This document shows positions 46,470 to 54,463 of a stretch of DNA of 64,000 nt, piece by piece; the stretch's first letter is position 1, and every line of letters starts with the position of its first letter. The translations under genes were made by a program, and so were the position numbers. The stretch is from Gluconobacter cerevisiae. GTDB taxonomy: Bacteria > Pseudomonadota > Alphaproteobacteria > Acetobacterales > Acetobacteraceae. A model generated the notes under the pieces. The model ran no database searches and was not told the DNA's origin. It saw only the letters and a list, made by a program, of their open reading frames with translations. The DNA lies in assembly GCF_015244675.1 (NCBI RefSeq), contig NZ_JABCQO010000008.1:1-64000 (forward strand), given 5' to 3'.

Positions 46470-47285
46470 ATGCCAGAAATATTCGATGAAACGACCTTGG
46501 AAGAGTTGAACGAGGCAGGGAGTACACGGCGGCGCATGATGTTAATCGGGAGCGCTGCGATTGCCGCAACGGCGGCAACGCGCCTTCTGCCGCAAAGCGC
46601 ACGGGCGGCTGTGCTGGGAACAGCCGAAAAGCCTATCGATTTTCTGTTTGCGATTTATCCGAACGGGACACTTCTCGATTTTGCCGGTCCCAACGAAATC
46701 CTGTCTCGCATTCCCAACACGAATGTTCGTTTTGCCAGTCCTGAGGGCGGTTTCGTCACGCTGGAAAAGGGCATTGTTTTCGGGCCGACGGAGAAACTTT
46801 CCGATATCGACAAAGTCGATGTCATTTGCGTGCCTGGCGCCCTGAATCTTTCGGCCATGATGAAGCCCGAGATGCTGGGGCATGTCCGGCGTCTGTCCGA
46901 GACGGCGAGATATGTGACCTCCGTCTGTACGGGCTCGATTATTCTCGCAGCTTCAGGGGTTCTGAAGGGACGTCGAAGTGCCTGTCATTGGGCATTCCTG
47001 AACGTACTCAAGGAGTATGGAGCTATTCCGGATTCCGCACGTATCGTGAAAGATGGCCGTTTCATGAGCGGTGGTGGGGTGACGGCTGGTATTGATTTCG
47101 GTCTGGCGATTGCGGCTGAACTCCGTGGGGCGCAGGCCGCGCAGGAAGTGCAGCTTCTTGTGCAGTATGATCCGCAGCCGCCATTTCATGCCGGAAGCCC
47201 TGCTGAGGCGCCCCCCAAAATCCGCGACACTGTTTATAAAATGTTGCCCGGATCCAAAGACGGTTTAATGCGCCCAATTCTTTAA
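46470..47285 (+). CDS. Tat-exported DJ-1/PfpI-family protein
   Basis: A 271-residue protein. The start at 46470 is preceded by GAGGAGG. A twin-arginine signal lies at residues 18-46 (STRRRMMLIGSAAIAATAAT). The DJ-1/PfpI domain has FAIYPNGTLLDFAGPNEILS and the nucleophile elbow VTSVCTGSIILAASGVLKGR with Cys153, followed by CHWAFLNVL. This is the isonitrile hydratase/GATase1-like group. Export through Tat of a folded DJ-1 protein is uncommon. It is divergent from the SDR gene with a 245-base gap. The reaction is unknown. Confidence 0.82.
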   Translation: MPEIFDETTLEELNEAGSTRRRMMLIGSAAIAATAATRLLPQSARAAVLGTAEKPIDFLFAIYPNGTLLDFAGPNEILSRIPNTNVRFASPEGGFVTLEKGIVFGPTEKLSDIDKVDVICVPGALNLSAMMKPEMLGHVRRLSETARYVTSVCTGSIILAASGVLKGRRSACHWAFLNVLKEYGAIPDSARIVKDGRFMSGGGVTAGIDFGLAIAAELRGAQAAQEVQLLVQYDPQPPFHAGSPAEAPPKIRDTVYKMLPGSKDGLMRPIL

Positions 47286-47439
47286 TTGGGTGAGCAGATC
47301 GCGGAGATTTCTGATCCTAAAAACAAGCGATTATTTATTGCAAGATCCGATAAATAATCGTGCGGCATAACAGGAAACCAACCTGTCAGTGATCTCCAGA
47401 CATTTTTAAATTACCTAGAGGGCTCCCTGAGCAATTCAT

Positions 47440-47922
47440 ATGAAATTAGTTCTTACTAAGATCGCTCCTTTTTGTATCGTTGCAAGCGTCACTATCACTC
47501 CGATTGCAGCTTATGCTGATCGTCCTCAAAAATCTGTAGAGACAGCTATCAAAGCTGAAAACAATCGTTGGGCCGATGCTTTTAAGCGAGGCGATTACCA
47601 AGCTATTGGTCGTCTTTATACTGAAGATGGAACATTGCTACAGCCAGGCGGCAAGCGGATTACTGGCGCTGCAGCAATTTCGAAATATTTTACGGACGGA
47701 TATGCTGGGACAGCACCGGATACGGTGACGTTCAATAATTTTGAGTTCTACGGCAATGATAAAGTAGTAACCGAAGTTTCGAATTCGATTGTTCGGGATC
47801 ATGACGGAAAATTAAAGTCACGTGGCAAGCAAATTCTCATTTTTTTAAAGCAGAGCAATGGCTGGAAACTTCATCGCGATATTTGGAACGACGATGGTCC
47901 ATTAAAGTCAGATGACCGCTGA
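47440..47922 (+). CDS. Exported SnoaL-like (NTF2-fold, DUF4440) protein
   Basis: A 160-residue protein with a signal peptide ending ITPIAAYA and an NTF2-like domain: AENNRWADAFKRGDYQAIGR, LYTEDGTLLQPGGKRITGAA and KQILIFLKQSNGWKLHRDIW. It is a paralogue of the product at 44955-45428 and shows the unbroken tail (NDDGPLKSDDR) that the other lost. The coding sequence is AT-rich. It lies 27 bases before the flavodoxin-fold gene. The function is unknown; NTF2-fold proteins bind or isomerise small molecules. Confidence 0.8.
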   Translation: MKLVLTKIAPFCIVASVTITPIAAYADRPQKSVETAIKAENNRWADAFKRGDYQAIGRLYTEDGTLLQPGGKRITGAAAISKYFTDGYAGTAPDTVTFNNFEFYGNDKVVTEVSNSIVRDHDGKLKSRGKQILIFLKQSNGWKLHRDIWNDDGPLKSDDR

Positions 47923-47949
47923 TTCAATAATTTTACTATTGGGTGCCCC

Positions 47950-49029
47950 ATGCGCAAAAATGTTCTTATTCTCTACGCGCATCATGATCCGAATTCATTC
48001 GCCAAAGCAATGTTGGATTGCGCTCTTAAAGCCCTTGCTCAGCAGGAGCATAACACGCGCGTATCTGACCTGCATGCCATGAAGTTCAAAGCCGTCGCAG
48101 ATGACGCTGACTTTATCACGCCTCGGCCGGGCAGCGGACCGGGTTCGGGTACTGACTACCAGTCACGCCAGCGGGTTGCTTCAATCAATGCGGGATACAC
48201 CCCCGACATTCTTGACGAACTGAACAAGCTGGCTTGGGCCGATGCAGTTATTTTTTTATTCCCGATGTACTGGTTCCACGTTCCGGCAATTCTTAAGGGC
48301 TGGTTCGACAGGGTATTTGCGTATGACCGGATATATAGCAATGAACACCCAAGTCTCGGTGCTTACGGGAAAGGTGGTCTGAAAGGCAAGCGTGCCTTGA
48401 TCGGCACGACCCTTGGTGCCTCTGAACCGCGTCAGGGAGCCGTCCCAAGCAGGCAATCCGAGCGGTTTGAGGCAATCCAGAATGGCTTGCTGGCTTACGC
48501 AGGGTTCGATGTAATGCCTCCCTTCTACGTCTGGTCCGTTGCGCATGTCAGTTCGGACCGTCGCGTCGACTACTTGAATGCATGGAAGAAGCGCGTCCTC
48601 GGGCTGTTCACTGATATTCCTGAACTTCTTGCCGCCGATGGCCCCTCACCCCAACCAAGTGCACTGAGGGGCCGGGTGCGGAAACCGAATGAAAAGATCT
48701 GGCCTTACGGAGGCGACCAGACTATCGCGGACTTCGCAGTGGTGCGGATATTAAAGGCAAAGCCCGGTCAAGCATCGACACTATTGCAAAAGCTCAAACC
48801 GCTGGTCAGGGCAGCCAGCGCAGATAATAAGATTCGAATCTGCGCCTTGTTAAACTCACTGGATGACAAAGACGATATATGGATGATCCAGACTTTCGAA
48901 GATATGGACGCGTGCAAACGGGATGAAAGTATAGCATCAATGTCCACGCTTCTTGAGGAAATCTCTCCACTACTGTCGAGACCATATGAGGCTATTTCTC
49001 TAGTCCCTAAACTCGCAAAAGGTCTGTAG
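47950..49029 (+). CDS. NAD(P)H:quinone oxidoreductase-like flavoprotein with C-terminal ABM-like domain
   Basis: A 359-residue protein with two parts. Residues 1 to about 225 are a flavodoxin-fold quinone reductase/MdaB type: VLILYAHHDPNSFAKAMLDC, ADAVIFLFPMYWFHVPAILK (FMN and dimer region) and GWFDRVFAYDRIY. Residues about 255-355 resemble an antibiotic-biosynthesis-monooxygenase (ABM) domain: FAVVRILKAKPGQASTLLQK and DIWMIQTFEDMDACKRDE. ABM domains act on quinones or polyphenols without a cofactor, so a joint quinone-handling role is plausible. It starts 27 bases after the SnoaL-like gene and ends before a shared terminator hairpin. Confidence 0.82.
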   Translation: MRKNVLILYAHHDPNSFAKAMLDCALKALAQQEHNTRVSDLHAMKFKAVADDADFITPRPGSGPGSGTDYQSRQRVASINAGYTPDILDELNKLAWADAVIFLFPMYWFHVPAILKGWFDRVFAYDRIYSNEHPSLGAYGKGGLKGKRALIGTTLGASEPRQGAVPSRQSERFEAIQNGLLAYAGFDVMPPFYVWSVAHVSSDRRVDYLNAWKKRVLGLFTDIPELLAADGPSPQPSALRGRVRKPNEKIWPYGGDQTIADFAVVRILKAKPGQASTLLQKLKPLVRAASADNKIRICALLNSLDDKDDIWMIQTFEDMDACKRDESIASMSTLLEEISPLLSRPYEAISLVPKLAKGL

Positions 49030-49071
49030 ACAGAAATAAATATTTTGTAAATTACGATTGAGCTGTTTCCC

Positions 49072-49128
49072 GTTTCTGGTGTCGATAATGAGGGGAAATC
49101 TTGCTCCCCTCTCCCGACAACCAGAAAC
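49072..49128. terminator. Bidirectional terminator hairpin between convergent genes
   Basis: Outer arms GTTTCTGGTGTCG (49072-49084) and CGACAACCAGAAAC (49115-49128) pair with one bulge; inner arms AGGGGA (49091-49096) and TCCCCT (49105-49110) close the stem around an eight-base loop. It lies exactly between two convergent stop codons. Confidence 0.7.
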
Positions 49129-49134
49129 TCGAAG

Positions 49135-50511
49135 TCAATCTGTCGCGGACATAGTGGCGCGATCCGCGACCCATTCTCCGTGAAAACCAAACGGAACCCG
49201 GACTGGCAGGCGTATAGTAGCGACAGGCTCTCCGGTAAAATCCTGAGCATCCAGAATGACGACGTCACTCAGATTTCGGGCTGCATCGTATACGTAAGAC
49301 ATGATCCAACCCTCATCTTCGGCAAGTGCCTCTGGCTTGCGCACGAAGATAGGCTCAAGCGTCATTCGGTCCGGGCCATAGTGATGTATTTCTGTACTTC
49401 CCCGCAGCATGTCATGTTTCATGGCCGGTCCGAAGCGCACGTCCTGGCCCCAATGGGCTGTGTAGCCGAAGCGATAGGACTGGCCACCGAACCGCTCATT
49501 GATGCGTGGAAACTCAGTTCCGTGATCGTCAAGGAGCGTCTCGCTCAAGCGTCCGGAACGCCGGTTGAGCGTCCAGCGTACAAGTTTGGGCGCACCTTCG
49601 TTCGGGCCATTATGATCGCACTCGAACATGCGGGGATGACGGGCGAGATCAATGAGGGTCAGGTGGCCATCGTCATAAGCATTCATGAAATGGAAAACAA
49701 AGCAGCGTGGGGCTTCGAACCATTGGATGTTCGTGACGTCTCCGTTGCGGGGTAACAACCCAATCCGCGCATCCCGTCGCTCATCCCAGAGCCAGGGGAA
49801 TTTCGCCTTCGCATGCTCGGGCTGAAACGTGACAGGCAGATCGGGTATGACGACGAACGACGAGGTAAATGCCATATCGTGGATCAGTGGAATATGGGGC
49901 AAATCAATCCGCGCTTTCGTCGTGGCATATCCGTTCTGCCCGAGCGAAATATAGCGAACAGGCTGCCCGGGTTCATAGGCGAGAGCGTGCTGTTCGCCAG
50001 TTATGGGATCGAATTTTGGATGACCGGTGAAGCCGGCTTCAAGAGTCCCATTGAAATCCGCACGCGCGATGCTGTCTAACTCGTAGTTTAGTTCGACTGG
50101 AAGGCTGCCTGCTTCGACAACGGCATAGAGCTTTCCTCCAACACTGGTAAAATTCGTGTTCACGCTGCCATCGCGCAGACCGGCACCAGGCCCTCCAAGC
50201 CTTGGCAATTCCAGAGCGGCAACTACGGACGCATCCCTGACATAACGGCTGCGATACCACTCTGCCCTTCCCTCCCGCAGACGTAAGCCATGCGCCATGC
50301 CTGATCCTGAAAACCAGTGATATTGTACGGGGTCTGGAATACTGGCGGGGTTGGGACCGATACGAAGCAGACGGCCATTCAGAGCCTCGGGAATATGGCC
50401 GATGACTTCCAGATCGAAAGTGGTCGTTTCGGCTTCGATCGGTTTGAAATTATTGGCGAGATAAGATGCACCTGAATGTTTGGGAATGGAGGAATTTGGT
50501 GTCAGCGGCAT
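49135..50511 (-). CDS. Carotenoid oxygenase-family protein
   Basis: A 458-residue seven-bladed propeller dioxygenase. The opening ALNGRLLRIGPNPASIPDPV is the family entry motif, and iron-ligand histidines fall in FTGHPKFDPITGEQHA, LIHDMAFTSSFVVIPDLPV, FVFHFMNAYDDGHLTL and the last strand PFGFHGEWV. Such enzymes cleave carotenoids, apocarotenoids or stilbenes across a double bond. The start at 50511 has GGAG seven bases upstream; a TTG at 50523 is in frame but unlikely. It is divergent from a TetR gene with two operator-like dyads between them, so it is probably induced by a ligand such as a phenolic or apocarotenoid. Confidence 0.88.
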   Translation of the reverse strand: MPLTPNSSIPKHSGASYLANNFKPIEAETTTFDLEVIGHIPEALNGRLLRIGPNPASIPDPVQYHWFSGSGMAHGLRLREGRAEWYRSRYVRDASVVAALELPRLGGPGAGLRDGSVNTNFTSVGGKLYAVVEAGSLPVELNYELDSIARADFNGTLEAGFTGHPKFDPITGEQHALAYEPGQPVRYISLGQNGYATTKARIDLPHIPLIHDMAFTSSFVVIPDLPVTFQPEHAKAKFPWLWDERRDARIGLLPRNGDVTNIQWFEAPRCFVFHFMNAYDDGHLTLIDLARHPRMFECDHNGPNEGAPKLVRWTLNRRSGRLSETLLDDHGTEFPRINERFGGQSYRFGYTAHWGQDVRFGPAMKHDMLRGSTEIHHYGPDRMTLEPIFVRKPEALAEDEGWIMSYVYDAARNLSDVVILDAQDFTGEPVATIRLPVRVPFGFHGEWVADRATMSATD

Positions 50512-50520
50512 AATGGTCTC

Positions 50521-50591
50521 CAATGTGATACACCATCACATTGTCATGCATTGATCCAGTGTCAACTTAAATGTTATACGTCATCACATGA
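50521..50591. promoter_or_regulatory. Two copies of a dyad operator between the carotenoid oxygenase and TetR genes
   Basis: Copy 1 (50521-50543) has arms CAATGTGAT and ATCACATTG around ACACC. Copy 2 (50570-50591) agrees with copy 1 at 17 of 22 positions and covers the TetR start codon at 50588. Copy 1 adjoins the ribosome-binding site of the oxygenase gene. The arrangement fits TetR repression of both genes. Confidence 0.65.
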
Positions 50592-51163
50592 AGCACAGCG
50601 CAGGCGCAAAATCCTCCGGTTCTCGTAAAACCTATCATCATGGCGCTCTGCGGAAGGTGTTGCTCGATGCAGCGCGGGCGGAAATCGCCGCTCATGGGGC
50701 GCGGGGTCTTTCCATGGCATCACTGGCACGCAGGGCTGGCGTGGCGCAGTCGGCGCCCTACCGTCATTTTAGCGACCGTGAAGACCTGCTTTTCTCCGTT
50801 GCGACAGATGGGTTCGAGCGATTTACCGAAGCTCTTCTCGAAGCCGCGTCGGACGGAGACGATATGAGCGCGCTGAGCAGGATGGCGGCTGCCTATCTTG
50901 TGTTCGGGGAACGGAATGTAGAGCTTTACCGCCTTATGTTTGCATCGGGTCTGGTTCCGGGGGCTGCATCCGACAGCCCCCTCAAACGCGCAGCGAGCGC
51001 AAGTTTTCAGCCGCTTCTTGATCGCGTTACGGCTTTGGATTCGCCGACATCACATCTGTCCGCGCATGTCAGATGGGGGCAACTCCACGGTCTGGTCATG
51101 CTCAAGGCTGATGGGTTCATTCATGATTCGGTGGAGGCACTGATGGGCGTCATATCTTTTTGA
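50588..51163 (+). CDS. TetR-family transcriptional regulator
   Basis: A 191-residue TetR protein: opening KTYHHGALRKVLLDAARAEI, helix-turn-helix LSMASLARRAGVAQSAPYRH then FSDREDLLFSVATDGF, and a C-terminal ligand domain of the TetR_C_13/WHG type (AYLVFGERNVELYRLMFASG). It is divergent from the carotenoid oxygenase gene and probably represses it and itself through the two dyads. The effector is unknown. Confidence 0.88.
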   Translation: MKHSAGAKSSGSRKTYHHGALRKVLLDAARAEIAAHGARGLSMASLARRAGVAQSAPYRHFSDREDLLFSVATDGFERFTEALLEAASDGDDMSALSRMAAAYLVFGERNVELYRLMFASGLVPGAASDSPLKRAASASFQPLLDRVTALDSPTSHLSAHVRWGQLHGLVMLKADGFIHDSVEALMGVISF

Positions 51164-51183
51164 GATCATGGCGATGTCGTCAT

Positions 51184-52131
51184 TCAGAGCGAGTTGTCCT
51201 GACGACCGGCGCGACGGATTGCCTGCGGTGGATGACCGTGCAGCTTGACGAACGCGCGGCGCATGCGCTCCGGATCGGAAAACCCCACGGATTTTGCGAT
51301 CTGCTCAATCGGTTCCGACCCGCTTTGCAGGCGGCCACAGGCCGCTTCCACGCGTAGGCGTTCCACTGCTCTGGCCGGTGTCTCCCCAGTCTGACTGCGA
51401 AAAGCACGTCCGAACTGGCGGACGCTTAACCGGGCGGCTTCCGCTAAACGTTCGATAGGGAGCGGTTCGACCAGATGATCACGTGCGAAAGCAAGAGCCA
51501 TGCGGATACGGTCTGATTCCGGTTCCATCTGGGACATGGCCGAGAACTGCGACTGTCCGCCGGAGCGGCGGTAAGGAACAACAAGTTCACGAGCCACGTC
51601 GCGTGCGATTGCGATGCCGTGGTCGGTTTCGATGAGGGCCAGTGCCAGATCGATCCCTGCCGAAATGCCTGCGGAAGTCCATACGTTGTGGTCTGAGATG
51701 AAAATACGATCCGCATCGACCCTGATCTGGGGATAACGCTGTTGCAGTTCCGGTGCGAGACGCCAATGGGTTGTTGCACGGCGACCATCGAGCAGTCCGG
51801 TCTCTGCAAGGAGGAAGGCGCCTGTACACACGCTCGCGACGCGGACAGTGTTTAGTGTGAGATTTTTTGCTGCTGCGACTACGTCATGACTTTGAAAAGG
51901 GTCGATATCTCCGCCTATGAAGAGAACCGTATCAAAGGCCGCGTTACGGGAAGACTGAGTATGGATGGGGACCCCCGAACTCCCTACAACGACGCCTCCG
52001 CACTCAGAAATTACCGTTAAACGGTAGGCCTCCCCCTCAATGAGAATATTCGCTTCTTCGAAAGCGCCTAAGGGGCCCGCAAGGTCGAGGATGCGGTGGT
52101 TCTGGCAAACAAAAAATCCGATATGATGCAT
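51184..52131 (-). CDS. GlxA-family AraC-type regulator with DJ-1/PfpI domain
   Basis: A 315-residue regulator. The N-terminal 190 residues form a DJ-1/PfpI-like domain (IGFFVCQNHRILDLAGPLGA, RVASVCTGAFLLAETGLLDG); the C-terminal 100 residues are an AraC double helix-turn-helix (EPLPIERLAEAARLSVRQFG, then EQIAKSVGFSDPERMRRAFV). Members of this group sense amine or amide compounds and activate degradation genes. It ends just after the convergent TetR gene; its own target is not evident, although the DJ-1-type gene at 46470 shares the N-terminal fold. Confidence 0.88.
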   Translation of the reverse strand: MHHIGFFVCQNHRILDLAGPLGAFEEANILIEGEAYRLTVISECGGVVVGSSGVPIHTQSSRNAAFDTVLFIGGDIDPFQSHDVVAAAKNLTLNTVRVASVCTGAFLLAETGLLDGRRATTHWRLAPELQQRYPQIRVDADRIFISDHNVWTSAGISAGIDLALALIETDHGIAIARDVARELVVPYRRSGGQSQFSAMSQMEPESDRIRMALAFARDHLVEPLPIERLAEAARLSVRQFGRAFRSQTGETPARAVERLRVEAACGRLQSGSEPIEQIAKSVGFSDPERMRRAFVKLHGHPPQAIRRAGRQDNSL

Positions 52132-52281
52132 GGTCTGAATTTAAGGGAAAGCCGAAATTCACGCCATGATTTTTTTTCGAAATGCCTGTTCTTAAGTTTT
52201 GACTGTCAGATTTTGCAAACGGCTCCCAAGAAACACAATAATAATTAGGGGAAAATAGCAGGATCTTTATTGTCCTATTAA

Positions 52282-53541
52282 TTAAGATCTCATAAGAAAA
52301 AAGATCCAGACCACTGCCATCAACATACAAATTATAGAAACTGGAGCGCCCACGCGCGTAAATGTTTTAAATGAAATCTTCACTCCACAAAGAGCGGCCT
52401 GTTCAACAACGATAATACCTGCAAGACTTCCGAAAATTATTAGGTTACTAAAAAAACCAGTTCCTAAAGCAATGGCTGCACCCATAGCGTTAACATGTGT
52501 TCCAGGATTTAAAAATGGAACGAGCAACATAACAGTCGGATTGTTTCCAATAATATTACTCGAAGTAGCGCTGCTTAAAAACAATTCTATGGGATTATTT
52601 AAATCAACACCGCTTTTGTGAAGATGTGACAAAATATTTTGTGGCAATCCTGTATTAGACAAGGCTGCGTTTACAATGAATAATCCAGATATTAAAAGCA
52701 AAAGATTAGCATCGACCCTATGAAGAACATCTTTAGAAGAGATTTTACGGTTTAGCAACAATATTGCGGCGGCAGTTAGAGAAACTAATTCTTTTGGCCA
52801 AAAATCCAAAACGAATGTTATAATAACAGCAAGGGTAATGATGGCTGCCTTGCAAGTTTCGTGAATATTTAAAGGCGTTATTACAGGATTCGTTGTTGAT
52901 ACGCTGCTGGAAGTATCTGATTTATTTAAGTCGAAATTTCCCCGATACATCCAGGCAACAACGCCCCATACAACCGGCAGCGATAACAAAGCAGGTATTC
53001 CAGCTGCAGATAAAAATCCTGTAAATGAAATCCCGAGCTCTTGTGCCGCGATCATATTTTGTGGACTGCCGATTAAAGTTCCGGCTGATCCGGTGTTGGC
53101 TGCAAAACAAAAAGCGAGTAAAAATGGTACAGGATTAAGTCCTCGAGCCAAAGTGACTGATACTAAAAGAGGCGTCATAGCGACGACAACAACATCGTTT
53201 GTTAAAAGTGCAGAGAGACAACCAGAAACAGCAACAAAGACGGCCAAAAGCGTTATTGGACCGACAGATAAAGTAGCGACTTTACGTGCTGCCCATTCAT
53301 AAAAACCAGATTCAGCAAACGCGCCTGATACGACCATTAAGCCAAAAAGCATGCCAATCGTTCGATAATCTACCGCCACCCAAGCTGCTTTAGCGCCAAT
53401 ACTACCTACAGCCATCATAGCCATAGCGCCAATCATGGCCGCCCCGGTACGATCGACTTTGAAGCCAGGCAATTTGCCTAGCCCCATCGCCAAATAAACC
53501 ATTAAGAAAATAAAAAGAGTTACATTCATGAATTGTACCAT
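52282..53541 (-). CDS. ArsB/NhaD-superfamily anion or ion transporter (SLC13-like)
   Basis: A 419-residue inner-membrane carrier with about 11 hydrophobic segments. Segments such as AVFVAVSGCLSALLTNDVVV, FCFAANTGSAGTLIGSPQN and the second-half ATSSNIIGNNPTVMLLVPFL are the inverted-repeat hairpin motifs of the ArsB/NhaD/CitMHS superfamily. The transported ion (arsenite, Na+, dicarboxylate) cannot be decided. The gene is clearly AT-richer than its left neighbours and begins the same-strand block with PPK2 and the H+-ATPase. An ATG at 53529 is an alternative start. Confidence 0.82.
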   Translation of the reverse strand: MVQFMNVTLFIFLMVYLAMGLGKLPGFKVDRTGAAMIGAMAMMAVGSIGAKAAWVAVDYRTIGMLFGLMVVSGAFAESGFYEWAARKVATLSVGPITLLAVFVAVSGCLSALLTNDVVVVAMTPLLVSVTLARGLNPVPFLLAFCFAANTGSAGTLIGSPQNMIAAQELGISFTGFLSAAGIPALLSLPVVWGVVAWMYRGNFDLNKSDTSSSVSTTNPVITPLNIHETCKAAIITLAVIITFVLDFWPKELVSLTAAAILLLNRKISSKDVLHRVDANLLLLISGLFIVNAALSNTGLPQNILSHLHKSGVDLNNPIELFLSSATSSNIIGNNPTVMLLVPFLNPGTHVNAMGAAIALGTGFFSNLIIFGSLAGIIVVEQAALCGVKISFKTFTRVGAPVSIICMLMAVVWIFFLMRS

Positions 53542-53597
53542 TCAAAACATCAAGAGCATTAAAGCTCAAGCCGGAAGGGCAATCTTAAACGATTAAA

Positions 53598-54434
53598 TTA
53601 AAGATTCTTCTCCTTAGCCTGATGATACTCTTCTCTGATTTTTTCAATATCAACGGTAGGCTCTGGGAAAGCCAGATTCATATCCTGAAGGGTCTTCCAT
53701 ATAATATTGGATACAGCGAGATTCCTAAACCATTTGTTGTTTGACGGAATGATGTACCAAGACGCGTGTTTTGTTGAACATTTTTCCATCATGTCCTGAT
53801 ATGCGTTGGTATATTTATCCCAATACTCTCGCTCTTTATAATCAGAATCACTGATTTTCCATTGTCTGGCAGGATCATCCAGACGTTGACGAAAGCGTTC
53901 CAATTGCTCTTCTGGAGTAATATAAAGAAAGAATTTCAGAATAGTCACATTGTTCGCGACCAGCATTTTTTCAAAATCATTGATGAGATCATATCGATTT
54001 GACCAGATTTTTTTTGGAACAAGCTCATGCACTCTTGTTACCAACACATCTTCGTAATGTGATCGATTAAAAACTCCGACTTGTCCTCGGCCAGGTGTGT
54101 GTGGATGGACACGCCACAAGAAGTCATGAAGCTTTTCTTCTTCTGTCGGTTGCTTGAAACCCTGTACGGATGTTCCCTGAGGATTCATTGCTTTCATGAC
54201 ATGCCAGCAAGTGCCGTCTTTTCCGGCAGCATCAATGCCTTGAAGAACAATTAAAAGAGCGTGCTTCTTTTCAGCATATAGTTTCTGCTGGTGCTCCCCA
54301 ACACGAGCCTGATGATTTTCAATGTCTTTTTCAGCTTCATGTTCTGATTTGTAGTGAGCATGATAAGAGGCATCTACATTTTTCAGGCGAACGGCTGTTC
54401 CTGGTTTGACGATGAGTTTACGACGTAAATCCAT
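53598..54434 (-). CDS. Polyphosphate kinase 2 (PPK2) family protein
   Basis: A 278-residue PPK2: P-loop GIDAAGKDGTCWHVMKAMNP (starting at residue 66), lid-region NRSHYEDVLVTRVH, RFRQRLDDPARQWKISDSDY and the late WYIIPSNNKWFRNLAVSNII. PPK2 enzymes make ADP or ATP (or GTP) from polyphosphate and the lower nucleotide. The start at 54434 follows AAGGA at nine bases; the ATG at 54443 directly abuts that motif. It lies 29 bases after the H+-ATPase gene on the same strand. ATP from polyphosphate could feed the pump under acid or energy stress; this link is inferred. Confidence 0.9.
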   Translation of the reverse strand: MDLRRKLIVKPGTAVRLKNVDASYHAHYKSEHEAEKDIENHQARVGEHQQKLYAEKKHALLIVLQGIDAAGKDGTCWHVMKAMNPQGTSVQGFKQPTEEEKLHDFLWRVHPHTPGRGQVGVFNRSHYEDVLVTRVHELVPKKIWSNRYDLINDFEKMLVANNVTILKFFLYITPEEQLERFRQRLDDPARQWKISDSDYKEREYWDKYTNAYQDMMEKCSTKHASWYIIPSNNKWFRNLAVSNIIWKTLQDMNLAFPEPTVDIEKIREEYHQAKEKNL

Positions 54435-54463
54435 GACATACATTCCTTAATAATTATTGTTAG

